64,000 nucleotides of DNA from Neobacillus vireti (GCF_001026695.1 NZ_LDNB01000017.1:248206-312205), one strand, 5' to 3'; shown: positions 9,016 to 18,097, numbered from the stretch's first letter. Numbers and translations: made by a program. The notes: a model not told the origin generated them from the sequence alone.

Positions 9016-10101
9016 ATGAATCTTTTCAAATTAGTTAATGTGATTGAAAAAGGAATGTCAGGACTGAATATCGAACAAAACCTATGTACACGGTTAATTT
9101 CACCCAAAAGCACCTGTCAGAGCTGTGTAGCTAATTGTCCAACGAACAGCATTACGTTCAAAAATAACAAAATTGAAATTGATGACCAATGTGTTGAATG
9201 CGGCCTTTGCACAACCGTTTGTCCTACGAGTGCTCTTTCATCACAACGACCTTCGCTCAATCAACTTGTAACAACTATTATTCAGATGTGCGAACAGAAT
9301 GAAAAAGTCTACTTGAGTTGTGATAAAATGCAAATTTCTAATTCGGAAATTGCAGCGGTGACAGTCCCTTGCTTAGGGATGATTCCTAGAGAGGTCTGGG
9401 TTAGTATTAGCAGCGTCTGTGACAATCTTTCTATCTATCAATCTGAAAAGAGCTGTCGCGATTGTGAGGTCACAATGGGCGAAGCTGTTTGGCGGAGTGA
9501 GATGGGAGCCGGAGAAGCAATGTCAGAAAAGCAGTTGTTCGTCACGTCAACAATTCAGCCATCTAAGGAGAAAACGCAGTTTAATAATGGCAGGCGGACG
9601 TTCTTTACTAGATTAGTAAGTGAAATCAAGACAACGAATAAGCATGCGCTTCGCGTGGAATTAGGCGGTGCTGGAATTCAAACTTATCAAGAAAAGCTGC
9701 AGGATCATCCTGTTAAAAACCTGAAAAAAGAATGGACAGCGGTAACAAACAGGATTGTCGAAAGGTTCACAAATGAATCGGCATTTCCATATTTGAATAA
9801 GCGCAACCTATTTCTAGCTGAATTACAGAAAAATGAAGACTTAAAAAAACGGAAAGATTGCCGATTACCGACTATTTTACCAGACTGTAATTTTTGCGGA
9901 GCCTGTACCATCCTTTGTCCGACCAGTGCATTAACCCTAGAGAACGCGAATAGGACCACCAGAATTAACCTTGAACCCGCTAAATGTATCGATTGTCATC
10001 TGTGCGAAGAGATTTGCTTTTTCCAACATATTTCCTTGCAAGACGAACCGAATCATAAACTGTTGACCAAAACGATTGTGCTTGCAGAGAAATGGAACTG
10101 A
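9016..10101 (+). CDS. Multi-cluster [4Fe-4S] ferredoxin-type protein
   Basis: This 361-residue protein has ferredoxin pairs at both ends. CQSCVANCP and CVECGLCTTVCP lie near residues 34-75, and CNFCGACTILCP and CIDCHLCEEICF near residues 295-340. The middle holds several further cysteines (CDKM, VPCLGMIPREVW, CRDCE) in a pattern that recalls heterodisulfide-reductase/hydrogenase delta modules. No signal or membrane segment is seen. GAGGAGG precedes the ATG, 37 bp behind the DmsC-like gene, so it closes the operon. It may supply or take electrons from the molybdoenzyme or help its cluster assembly. The exact role is unknown. Confidence 0.8.
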   Translation: MNLFKLVNVIEKGMSGLNIEQNLCTRLISPKSTCQSCVANCPTNSITFKNNKIEIDDQCVECGLCTTVCPTSALSSQRPSLNQLVTTIIQMCEQNEKVYLSCDKMQISNSEIAAVTVPCLGMIPREVWVSISSVCDNLSIYQSEKSCRDCEVTMGEAVWRSEMGAGEAMSEKQLFVTSTIQPSKEKTQFNNGRRTFFTRLVSEIKTTNKHALRVELGGAGIQTYQEKLQDHPVKNLKKEWTAVTNRIVERFTNESAFPYLNKRNLFLAELQKNEDLKKRKDCRLPTILPDCNFCGACTILCPTSALTLENANRTTRINLEPAKCIDCHLCEEICFFQHISLQDEPNHKLLTKTIVLAEKWN

Positions 10102-10139
10102 CAAATTGGATTTAATCTGTTATATAGACTAAGAGGAAA

Positions 10140-10168
10140 AGCTCACATCTAATAGTGGGCTTTTTTTG
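10140..10168 (+). terminator. Rho-independent terminator of molybdoenzyme operon
   Basis: GCTCAC and GTGGGC form a short stem (one G-U pair) followed by seven T. It follows the ferredoxin gene by about 40 bp. Confidence 0.7.
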
Positions 10169-10277
10169 TCGTTGTATATCTAAAAATTCCGTTTATTTTA
10201 CAGGAAGTTTTGGCGGAACGATGGATATTTATGTTAAAATGTGTATAAATATCTTAATTACTGGGAGGAATCAAATT

Positions 10278-11588
10278 ATGGTCTACAAATCTTCTTCTGC
10301 TAATACTCAAAACCTATCATTAACGATTTATAATGCCAATTTTGCAGTTGTGAAAGAGACGAGGGATTATGCACCGCAGGAGAATGAGACCATTGTTCAT
10401 TATTTAGATGTTGCCAAAAAGATTGAAACCGATTCTATCATTGTTGCCGGTGTTGAAGTGCAAGAGTTGAACTATGATTTTGATTTAGTAGATAAATCAA
10501 AGCTGCTGGAGAAGTATATGGATCACACGGTTCTTTTACAAGATAGTAAAACGAAAGAAAAAGCCGAGTATCGCTTGCTAAGTGTGAGTGGCGGACTTGT
10601 TTTGGAAAATGCCGCCACGAAAGAAATTGTCCTTGATCCAGCCGGGGAGATTATTTTACCAAAACTTCCCAATGAATTAATTGTTAAACCTGCACTTATC
10701 TGGAAAGTGGTCCCATCAAACTCTAAATCTATCAATGTATCTTACATAACAAAAGGGATTAGCTGGGAAACTAATTATGTGCTCAAACTTAAAAATGAGA
10801 CATTTGACCTTAGTGGATGGGTAGAAATCGATAATTTTTCAGGAGCTGCTTTTCATGATGCTAAGCTAAAGGTTTTAGCTGGCGATGTGAACCGGGCAGA
10901 AGAGGGAAGAGTTTACGATATAGAGCCAGTTGTTTATAGCCTCACGAATTTGGAAGAACATTTTGAAGATAAGCCATTCGCAGACTACCATATTTATACG
11001 TTAAAAGGAACGACCACCTTAAAGGATAATCAGAAAAAACAAATTAAGTTTATCCATGTTGAAAATGGTACCTTTAAACGCTACTACGAGTTTGATTCCT
11101 ATAGTGAAAATCCGAAAGTCATGCTCGAGATCAAGAATTCTGTGCTTAATCGAATGGGAATCCCTCTGCCTAAAGGGAAGATTAAAGTCTATCAAGACGA
11201 CTGCGAAGAGAATACGACTGAATTTATCGGCGAAGACCGTATTTCCCACACCACGAAGGATGAAAACATTTCCTTATATATTGGCAATGCCTTTGATATT
11301 GTTTGTGAAAGCAAAATCTTAAAACGCTATAAAATGAAAAACTACGAATACGAAAAGCATGAATATATTTTGAAAAACCGAAAGAGTGAAAGCGTCCTGA
11401 TTAAAATTAACCATAACATTAGTGACCGTTTTTGGAAGATTGAGGAATCAACTGATGAGTTTAAATCAGTAGACGCCAACCATATCGAATTTTGGGCAGA
11501 GGTAGCGTCAGGGGAAGAGAAAACGATCAGTTTCGGTATTACCAGTGACCGTTCCATTTACATGGAGATTAAGAAGTCTGACGATTAA
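10278..11588 (+). CDS. DUF4139 domain protein
   Basis: The start is taken at ATG 10278 because GGGAGGAA lies just in front. The frame is open further upstream but has no comparable site. The 436-residue product is mostly beta-rich. Features such as SYITKGISWETNYVLKL and LSGWVEIDNFSGAAFHDAKLKVLAGDVN, in the middle third, are characteristic of DUF4139. No signal peptide or membrane segment is apparent, so it should be cytoplasmic. It stands alone between two terminators. Function is unknown. Confidence 0.82.
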   Translation: MVYKSSSANTQNLSLTIYNANFAVVKETRDYAPQENETIVHYLDVAKKIETDSIIVAGVEVQELNYDFDLVDKSKLLEKYMDHTVLLQDSKTKEKAEYRLLSVSGGLVLENAATKEIVLDPAGEIILPKLPNELIVKPALIWKVVPSNSKSINVSYITKGISWETNYVLKLKNETFDLSGWVEIDNFSGAAFHDAKLKVLAGDVNRAEEGRVYDIEPVVYSLTNLEEHFEDKPFADYHIYTLKGTTTLKDNQKKQIKFIHVENGTFKRYYEFDSYSENPKVMLEIKNSVLNRMGIPLPKGKIKVYQDDCEENTTEFIGEDRISHTTKDENISLYIGNAFDIVCESKILKRYKMKNYEYEKHEYILKNRKSESVLIKINHNISDRFWKIEESTDEFKSVDANHIEFWAEVASGEEKTISFGITSDRSIYMEIKKSDD

Positions 11589-11611
11589 TAATCGCTGAAA
11601 ATGAAATGTCG

Positions 11612-11656
11612 GGAAACATCCAACTAACGATTTGGATGTTTCATGGCATTTTTTTA
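11612..11656 (+). terminator. Terminator after DUF4139 gene
   Basis: GAAACATCCA (11613-11622) pairs with TGGATGTTTC (11633-11642), and a run of seven T follows shortly after. Confidence 0.75.
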
Positions 11657-11803
11657 AAAGGAATGTCCTGCGGACTATATAAAAAACGCTATTATATTGG
11701 TAAAATATCTAAATATAGAGTTTTTTTATTGTAAAGCTACTAAATCAGAAAAAATTATCGCTAAATTATTTATAATAGTGAATGGAAATTAGGAGGAAGA
11801 ATT

Positions 11804-13060
11804 ATGTGGGACATGGACATAGATCAAGCAGCAAAAATTAAAGTAATTGGTGTAGGCGGCGGCGGAAATAACGCCGTGAACCGAATGATTGAGGATGGTG
11901 TTCAAGGTGTTGAATTTATTGCAGTGAATACCGATGCCCAAGCACTTAACTCATCGAAGGCCGGGATAAGGATGCAAATTGGTGCGTCATTAACAAGAGG
12001 CTTAGGAGCAGGGGCAAATCCGGAAATTGGCAGGAAAGCAGTGGAAGAGAGCAGAAGTCAGCTTCAAGAAGTTTTAAAGGGTGCCGACATGGTTTTCGTA
12101 ACAGCTGGAATGGGCGGGGGAACGGGAACAGGAGCTGCGCCGGCAATAGCAGAAATATCCCATGAGCTTGGTGCCCTAACGATAGGAGTTGTAACGCGTC
12201 CGTTTGGATTTGAAGGGCATAAGCGCCGATTAAATGCTGTCAGCGGCATTGAGTTAATGAGGCAAGCGGTTGATACCTTAATTATTGTCCCAAATGACCG
12301 CTTATTACAGATTGTCGATAAAAGAACACCGATGGTTGAAGCATTCCGGGAAGCGGATAATGTTCTTCGTCAGGGTGTGCAGGGTATTTCCGACTTAATT
12401 GCTGTTCCGGGATTAATTAATCTTGATTTTGCTGATGTGAAAGCGATTATGTCGAATCAAGGCACGGCATTAATGGGGATTGGGGTGGCAAAGGGGGAAA
12501 ATCGTGCTGTGGATGCAGCCAAAAAGGCGATATCGAGCCCCCTGCTTGAAACATCTATCGATGGAGCCCAAGGCGTTTTAATGAACATAACAGGCGGCAG
12601 TAATTTAAGTCTGTTTGAAGTGCAAGCGGCTGCGGATATTGTCGCTTCGGCAGCTGACAAGGAATTGAACATGATCTTCGGGTCGAGCATTAACGATAAC
12701 TATAAGGATGAAATCATGATAACAGTCATTGCCACTGGATTTATGGATAAGGAGAAACCATCTTCCAAATCCTCTAGGGAAGCACTGCCAAAGTCAAATT
12801 TTCAAGGACAGCCTAGACGTGAAAGACCTAAAGTAGAGGAACCAGTAAATTATTATGGGTGGCAAGAATCAGAGAAACCAGCACATGGAAACGTCCGCGG
12901 GCAATGGGACTATCCTGAAGAAACGCTGTATAATAATGAGGATAATAAACAAGAGACAAGAGAACCATACAGAGAAAGCAGCCGGTACGGTCAAGAGACG
13001 GAAAATTCACTGGATATCCCTGCTTTCTTGCGGAATCGAAACAGAAGGAATAAATATTAA
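11804..13060 (+). CDS. ftsZ: Cell-division protein FtsZ, solitary copy
   Basis: The 418-residue tubulin-like GTPase has the GTP-binding signature GGGTGTGAAP (about 106-115), the glycine-rich GVGGGGNNAVNRM near the N-terminus, the catalytic T7 loop NLDFADVKAIM (about 205), and the conserved C-terminal peptide DIPAFLRNRNRR that binds FtsA/SepF-type partners. Polymerising and tethering parts are therefore intact. Compared with Bacillus FtsZ (about 382 residues) the N-terminus is shorter and the linker before the C-terminal peptide is longer and very charged. No ftsA or other division gene is adjacent. It has its own TATAAT (11771-11776) and terminator. It may be a second ftsZ. Confidence 0.95.
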   Translation: MWDMDIDQAAKIKVIGVGGGGNNAVNRMIEDGVQGVEFIAVNTDAQALNSSKAGIRMQIGASLTRGLGAGANPEIGRKAVEESRSQLQEVLKGADMVFVTAGMGGGTGTGAAPAIAEISHELGALTIGVVTRPFGFEGHKRRLNAVSGIELMRQAVDTLIIVPNDRLLQIVDKRTPMVEAFREADNVLRQGVQGISDLIAVPGLINLDFADVKAIMSNQGTALMGIGVAKGENRAVDAAKKAISSPLLETSIDGAQGVLMNITGGSNLSLFEVQAAADIVASAADKELNMIFGSSINDNYKDEIMITVIATGFMDKEKPSSKSSREALPKSNFQGQPRRERPKVEEPVNYYGWQESEKPAHGNVRGQWDYPEETLYNNEDNKQETREPYRESSRYGQETENSLDIPAFLRNRNRRNKY

Positions 13061-13069
13061 ATGATAATT

Positions 13070-13104
13070 GGGTGTCAGGTGCCAAGTATGCCTGACACCC
13101 TTTT
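13070..13104 (+). terminator. Terminator of ftsZ built from the GGTGTCAGG repeat motif
   Basis: GGGTGTCAGG (13070-13079) pairs with CCTGACACCC (13091-13100) around an 11-nt loop, and four T follow. The arms are a variant of the motif dispersed elsewhere in the window. Confidence 0.65.
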
Positions 13105-13187
13105 GTGTGCCGTTCAAATCTTCCAAACCTTTGAATATTACCATTTCTCATAATATTAAATTGGAAATATTCGCAAAATAATTTTTA

Positions 13188-13203
13188 TTGAAAGCGTATG
13201 CTA
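13188..13203 (+). promoter_or_regulatory. cre box (CcpA site) overlapping putB promoter
   Basis: TTGAAAGCGTATGCTA fits the Bacillus cre consensus WTGNAANCGNWNNCWW at every fixed position. It overlaps the TATAAT at 13202-13207, which suits direct carbon-catabolite repression of proline dehydrogenase. Confidence 0.65.
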
Positions 13204-13241
13204 TAATAAACTAGTAAATTTAACTGCAAGGAGAAATCGCT

Positions 13242-14225
13242 ATGTTAAAAGATTTTTTCATGGGTTTATCCCAAAATCAATTTCTTAATAATACAGCTAA
13301 AAAGTATGGGTTAAAAATGGGAGCCCAAACCGTTGTTGCCGGCACCAATATAGAAGAAGCCATCAGAAGTATTAAAGAGCTTAATGCCCACGGAATCTCT
13401 TGTACTGTTGATAACTTAGGAGAATTCGTCTTTAAAGAAGAAGAAGCGGTAGAAGCGAAAGAACAAATTCTTAAGGTTATTGAAGCGATTTATAAGAATC
13501 AAGTGGATGCACATATTTCTTTGAAACCGACACAATTAGGATTGGATATTGACTATCACTTTTGCTTAAACAACGTCAAAGAAATTGTCGACAAGGCAAA
13601 CAATTATGGGATTTTTGTTAATATCGATATGGAAGACTACAGCCACCTGCAGCCGACTTTTGATCTTTTAGATGATCTTTCACTTGAATATGAGAATGTC
13701 GGAACGGTTATTCAGTCTTACTTCCGCCAGGCACAAGAATATCTTGAAAAATATCGGAACTTCCGGATTCGGATTGTAAAAGGTGCCTATAAAGAGTCCG
13801 ATGAAATCGCTTACCCAGATAAAAAAGATATCGATGCGAACTTTATTAAGATTACTGAATGGCATCTGCTTAACGGAAAATTTACATCGATTGCCACTCA
13901 TGATCATCAAATCATTAATCATATAAAGGAATTTGTTAAAAAGAACAACATTCCCAAAGAAAAATTCGAATTTCAAATGCTTTATGGGTTCAGAAAAGAT
14001 CTTCAGTTAAAACTAGCAAGCGAAGGATACAACTTCTGTACTTATGTACCATTTGGAAATGACTGGTATGGCTATTTCATGAGACGTCTTGCAGAAAGAC
14101 CGCAAAACTTAAATCTTGTCGCCAAACAAGTATTTAACAAAAAAACCAATACAATCCTCGGCGTAGCGGCAGGAGCGTTTTTATTGGGGAGAATGACGAA
14201 AAAGAAGAGTAATAGACGTAAATAA
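13242..14225 (+). CDS. putB: Proline dehydrogenase
   Basis: The 327-residue FAD enzyme oxidises proline to pyrroline-5-carboxylate. It has the (beta/alpha)8 PRODH pattern: SLKPTQLGLDID (about 97), VNIDMEDYSH (about 127), RIRIVKGAYKE (about 180), ATHDHQII (about 223), FQMLYGFR (about 245) and the C-terminal YVPFGNDWYGYFMRRLAERPQN. The size matches monofunctional Bacillus PutB. The partner pyrroline-5-carboxylate dehydrogenase is not adjacent. AAGGAG precedes the ATG. A perfect cre box lies in the promoter, so it is probably repressed on preferred sugars. ProBA synthesis genes lie 30 kb away under a T-box. Confidence 0.93.
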   Translation: MLKDFFMGLSQNQFLNNTAKKYGLKMGAQTVVAGTNIEEAIRSIKELNAHGISCTVDNLGEFVFKEEEAVEAKEQILKVIEAIYKNQVDAHISLKPTQLGLDIDYHFCLNNVKEIVDKANNYGIFVNIDMEDYSHLQPTFDLLDDLSLEYENVGTVIQSYFRQAQEYLEKYRNFRIRIVKGAYKESDEIAYPDKKDIDANFIKITEWHLLNGKFTSIATHDHQIINHIKEFVKKNNIPKEKFEFQMLYGFRKDLQLKLASEGYNFCTYVPFGNDWYGYFMRRLAERPQNLNLVAKQVFNKKTNTILGVAAGAFLLGRMTKKKSNRRK

Positions 14226-14265
14226 ATTCACGATTAGTCAGCTTATTATCGATAAAGCAGGGAAC

Positions 14266-14303
14266 AAAAAAACCGTTGGACTTAAATCCTAGCGGTTTTT
14301 TGT
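14266..14303 (+). terminator. Terminator of putB
   Basis: AACCGttGGA and TCCtagCGGTT pair, flanked by A- and T-runs (TTTTTT). Confidence 0.8.
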
Positions 14304-14372
14304 TGTCAGCTCTTAATATTTAAAAAAAAGAACCTTGCCAATGTATGTTAATTTTTGTTAACCACAAAGGTA

Positions 14373-14795
14373 TCAGGCGCGTAAGTTTACTGAATTATAT
14401 GAAGATTCATTGTCATCCCATTGAAAAATTCCTTCTTGCAGTTTAATTATGGTATCAAAGGGGCGTGTGATGGGGATGTTCGCTTCAAGATATTCGTCAA
14501 TGCTAGTTCTTTCTTGGTCCATTAATTGCTTTTTTAGAAGAAGCATATCCACCTTAGATGCAATCCGAATGATTTTATCAAGTGTAATCTTCTTTTCACT
14601 TATTCCATGGCTATTACATATGCTTGTTTGAAAACTTTTATTATACTGAATCATCATTTGTAAATCATTGATACTAGCTACACCAAAAACCTCTTTTATT
14701 ACATCCTCATATCGAAGTTGGGTGCCAGTTGCAAATTTCACAATATTCTTCTCAGGGTTTTCCAAGAAATAAACTGTTTCAATTGAATGTTCCAT
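14373..14795 (-). CDS. Hypothetical protein
   Basis: The 140-residue soluble protein is preceded on the reverse strand by a clear AAAGGAGGTTTTTTTC site, which supports it as a real gene. It is charged and probably mixed alpha/beta. No family is recognised. It stands alone between the proline dehydrogenase terminator and the VanW-type gene transcribed the other way. Its opening segment (VYFLENPEKNIVKFATGTQLRYEDVIKEVFG) looks like a small folded domain rather than random translation. Confidence 0.7.
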   Translation of the reverse strand: MEHSIETVYFLENPEKNIVKFATGTQLRYEDVIKEVFGVASINDLQMMIQYNKSFQTSICNSHGISEKKITLDKIIRIASKVDMLLLKKQLMDQERTSIDEYLEANIPITRPFDTIIKLQEGIFQWDDNESSYNSVNLRA

Positions 14796-15091
14796 GAAAA
14801 AAACCTCCTTTTACATTTATTTCTTCATCAAGGCTGAAAAAGCGAATCAGATATTTCCATTATACCATATAATAATTTTCTTTGCTCGGAGCATCGTGTA
14901 TTTTGTAGATTTATGTCGAAATCGCAACTAAAATACAGAAAGTTCCTTTGTTGGTTGTATTTGCAAATTAAAAGAGGAGTTATAGTAATATCGACATGCT
15001 GGAAGGAATAGGATAGGTGAGTGGGAGCCGAAGGGCCCCATCTAAATTTTTTATATGATTGTTACTAAGAAACCATTTAATGAAAGGATAA

Positions 15092-16105
15092 GTGGAGAAG
15101 TTGTGGAAAATCCAAAAGCGGACGTGGATCCTGTCCATTTTTTTAATTAGCAGTTTAGTTGGGTTGGCTGGGTGTACAGAAAAAACGGTGAAAGATAAGT
15201 CTTTAGAAGGAAGTGTAACCGAGCCGCAACAGCAGCCTGAAAGGAAGCCCCAGGAGGAACCGAAGAAGGAAGAGGAACCAAAGCCTGTTGTGGTAAATGT
15301 TATCGACCCTATTACGAAGGATCTAGTCAAATCCTTTCTTCCTGTTGATTTAGGGTTTGGTAATGAAAATGACACATATAAAAAGGAAATGGAAAAGTGG
15401 GCCAAGGAACTGGCGCGGGGGACGGATCAATCGCCTGGGTATGACCAACGGATGATTTTAGATAAGCTGGACGCCAATGGACAGATTATTAAAGGAAAGC
15501 CAAAAATCATTTTAGAGGAATCCGAGTTGGTTGAAAAGCTGATGGCGGCATCGGTAGTCGGTGGTGATGTCGAGTTGCCATTATATGTGACTGAAAGCGG
15601 CTATAAGCCGGAAGACGCTGCCCATTTAGATGAAGTAGCTGTCGCATCCTATACAACAAAATTCAATAGCGCGGTCGTTGGCCGGTCAAAAAATATTGAG
15701 ATCTCAGCACAAGCAATTAATAATATCATTGTTGGCACCGGGGATATTTTTTCATTTAATACAACTGTGGGCCCGAGCGATGCCGCCCATGGATATCAAA
15801 TAGCGAAAGAAATTGTCAACAAGAAATTAGTTGATGGAGTCGGCGGGGGCATTTGCCAAACATCTTCGACTTTGTTCAATACCGTAGACAAATTAGGTGT
15901 AAAGTATGTAGAGAAACATCATCATTCCTTATCTGTCGGCTATGTGCCTGCAGGAAGGGATGCGACCGTTTCCTATGGCGGTCCCGACTTTCAGTTTCAA
16001 AACACAACAGGAGTTCCATTCCTAATAAAAACCATCTACGGAAAAGGCACATTAACAATCGAAATACGAACAACAAACGCCTACCAAAGCCAGCTTAAGA
16101 ATTAA
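15092..16105 (+). CDS. VanW-family lipoprotein (YoaR-like)
   Basis: The start is GTG with AAAGGAT in front. The 337-residue product has a lipoprotein signal with LAGC (Cys28) and a Pro/Glu/Lys-rich spacer. The VanW domain carries FSFNTTVGPSDAAHGY and GVGGGICQTSSTLFN in the last 130 residues, followed by SYGGPDFQFQN. It is anchored outside the cell and presumably acts at the cell wall. VanW domains are linked by name to vancomycin-resistance loci, but their activity is not established. The 296 bp upstream show no other gene. Confidence 0.88.
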   Translation: MEKLWKIQKRTWILSIFLISSLVGLAGCTEKTVKDKSLEGSVTEPQQQPERKPQEEPKKEEEPKPVVVNVIDPITKDLVKSFLPVDLGFGNENDTYKKEMEKWAKELARGTDQSPGYDQRMILDKLDANGQIIKGKPKIILEESELVEKLMAASVVGGDVELPLYVTESGYKPEDAAHLDEVAVASYTTKFNSAVVGRSKNIEISAQAINNIIVGTGDIFSFNTTVGPSDAAHGYQIAKEIVNKKLVDGVGGGICQTSSTLFNTVDKLGVKYVEKHHHSLSVGYVPAGRDATVSYGGPDFQFQNTTGVPFLIKTIYGKGTLTIEIRTTNAYQSQLKN

Positions 16106-16138
16106 GTGTTATTAAGTGTTATTAAGTGGGTCATTTAG

Positions 16139-16184
16139 GGTGTCAGGCACCATGTGAAAAATTCACATGGTGCCTGACACCTTT
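16139..16184. terminator. Perfect 20-bp stem hairpin carrying GGTGTCAGGCACC; shared terminator
   Basis: GGTGTCAGGCACCATGTGAA (16139-16158) is followed by AAA and then its exact complement (16162-16181). It lies between convergent genes (VanW protein and oligoendopeptidase F) and probably ends both. The arms are the dispersed motif seen also at 13070, 30846, 51776 and 53379. Confidence 0.75.
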
Positions 16185-16194
16185 ATTCCCGTTC

Positions 16195-18009
16195 TTATTG
16201 ATATGAACGTTCTAACTCATCAATTAAGGAGCCAACATATGCAACTGCCTTGCGGATTGGGTCTGGTGTTGACATATCTATGCCTGCGTGTTTTAAGAGC
16301 TCCACTGGCTTCATTGTTCCGCCGGCTCGTAGTACATCAAGCCATCTATCAACGGCAGGCTGGCCTTCTTCTTGGATCATTTGCGCAACAGCGGTCGATG
16401 CGGTTAAGCCTGCGGAGTATGTGTATGGATATAGGCCCATATAATAATGTGGCTGGCGCATCCAAGTCAAGCCCGCTCCTTCATCAATTTCAACAGAGTC
16501 TCCCCAGAATTCGGAAAGAACCGCCCCGGTGGTTTCAGTTAATGTCTGTGCTGTAAGGGCTTTGCCAGCTTCAGCAAGTGCATACACCCTGCGCTGGTAT
16601 TCCGCCTCAAGTAAATGGGTGACAAAGTTGTGATAATAGGTTCCTAGCAACTGCAGGATTACCCAGCGGCGCATTTGCTTATCTTCCGTCCTGGCGAGTA
16701 AATGCTGCCCTAATAACATTTCATTCATCGTTGAAGGAGCTTCGACGAAATACATGGAGGGACGGACATTCATAATTCGTTGATTTTTATTTGCTAAATA
16801 GAAATGTCCCGCATGGCCGAATTCGTGTGCAAGGGTGAAGCAGCCGCGCATGTTGTCCTGCCAAGTAATGAGAATATATGGATGCGCACCATATGGACTG
16901 GAACAGAATGCACCGGTTGATTTCCCAACATTATCGGCGAGGTCAACCCATCTTTCTTTAAAACCACGCTCGATAATAGCACAGTATTCTGGTCCCATTA
17001 CTTGGAGAGAGTCCAAGATTACTTGACTAGCCTCTTCATAAGTTGTTTTCGGATTGAAATCCGGGTCAAGAGGGGCCTTCAAATCACAGAACAACAGCTT
17101 GTCAAGGCCTAAAACCTTTTGCTTTAATTGAGCAAAGCGGCGCATATGCGGTGCTAACTCTTTATAGATGATGTCAATCTGATTGTTGTACATATCAAGT
17201 GTTACTTGCTGCGGTTCCAACAGCATATGTGTAACAGACTCATACTTCCGCAGCCGGGCGAGGGTTACTTGTTTATTCACTTCAGCAGCATAGGTAGCGG
17301 CCATGGTATTTTTATACTGCTTTAACGATGAAACAAACGAGTTGTATGCTTTTCTGCGAATGTCTGTATCAGCTGAGAATTCGTAACGGCTCTCAAATAA
17401 GGCAAACGATACAGGGAGCTCATTTCCTTCTGCATCCTCAATCGAAGAAAAGTCCATATCAGCTAATTTGGTCATTTGATAAATTTGGTATGGAGAACCC
17501 TGTAGTTCACCAAGTGCTGCCATTGCTTCTTCCGTTTCTTGTGAAAGGATATGTTTTTTTGTTTCAAGGAGCTCGGAGAGATTTTTTCGGAAATCTTCAA
17601 GTCTAGGTTCTTCCTGAAGGTATTTTTCGACTGTCCCTTCCGTAAGTGAAAGAATTTCACTGTTAATAAACGACATGGCCGCCATACTTTTTGTACGAAG
17701 GGCTGAAAATTTTGCTGTATTTGCCTGGTTAAGCGAGTCGGTTCCATCGGCCGATTGCTTTAAGCTTGCAAAGGTCCCGGCCGTTATTAATTTCATCAAC
17801 AGCTGTTCTTGGGCACTTAAACAATCAAGTAATGCAATTGGACCAGTATGTAAGGTACCTTTATATTTCTCAAACTTTGCGACTTCTTGGTCTATCACAA
17901 TTAATTCTGCTTCCCAAGCCTGTTCAGACGGGAATAAATCCACGAGGTTCCATGTCAATTCCTCCGGTACTTCAGCACGGGTAAGCCTTTTTTCAACTTT
18001 TTTTTTCAT
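16195..18009 (-). CDS. pepF: Oligoendopeptidase F (M3B zinc peptidase)
   Basis: The 604-residue protein has the zinc motif HEFGHAGHF in the C-terminal half (two His ligands and the catalytic Glu) and a downstream Glu region (FVEAPSTMNE) that supplies the third ligand, as in M3 peptidases. The N-terminal LTWNLVDLFPSEQAWE is typical of PepF. It is a cytoplasmic enzyme that trims peptides of about 7-17 residues. There is no signal peptide. GGAGGAATGACAA precedes the ATG at 18009. It converges on the VanW gene and diverges from the thioesterase gene. Confidence 0.93.
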   Translation of the reverse strand: MKKKVEKRLTRAEVPEELTWNLVDLFPSEQAWEAELIVIDQEVAKFEKYKGTLHTGPIALLDCLSAQEQLLMKLITAGTFASLKQSADGTDSLNQANTAKFSALRTKSMAAMSFINSEILSLTEGTVEKYLQEEPRLEDFRKNLSELLETKKHILSQETEEAMAALGELQGSPYQIYQMTKLADMDFSSIEDAEGNELPVSFALFESRYEFSADTDIRRKAYNSFVSSLKQYKNTMAATYAAEVNKQVTLARLRKYESVTHMLLEPQQVTLDMYNNQIDIIYKELAPHMRRFAQLKQKVLGLDKLLFCDLKAPLDPDFNPKTTYEEASQVILDSLQVMGPEYCAIIERGFKERWVDLADNVGKSTGAFCSSPYGAHPYILITWQDNMRGCFTLAHEFGHAGHFYLANKNQRIMNVRPSMYFVEAPSTMNEMLLGQHLLARTEDKQMRRWVILQLLGTYYHNFVTHLLEAEYQRRVYALAEAGKALTAQTLTETTGAVLSEFWGDSVEIDEGAGLTWMRQPHYYMGLYPYTYSAGLTASTAVAQMIQEEGQPAVDRWLDVLRAGGTMKPVELLKHAGIDMSTPDPIRKAVAYVGSLIDELERSYQ

Positions 18010-18097
18010 TTGTCATTCCTCCCTACTATTTCGTACTACTAAATATTATCATAGGACGAGAAATATGTTATACTTTTCTGAAAAAGGGGGAATTACT

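Noticed and set aside
10155..10277. 41-codon upstream extension of the DUF4139 gene
   Set aside because: No ribosome binding site, it crosses the preceding terminator region, and a strong GGGAGGAA marks the ATG at 10278.
14980..15060. Possible riboswitch or terminator before the VanW gene
   Set aside because: The GC-rich stretch GGGAGCCGAAGGGCCCC gives no convincing stem and matches no riboswitch core that I know.
17675..18097. Upstream extension of the thioesterase frame
   Set aside because: It is antisense to pepF; AAAGGGGG and TTG at 18098 give the normal family length.
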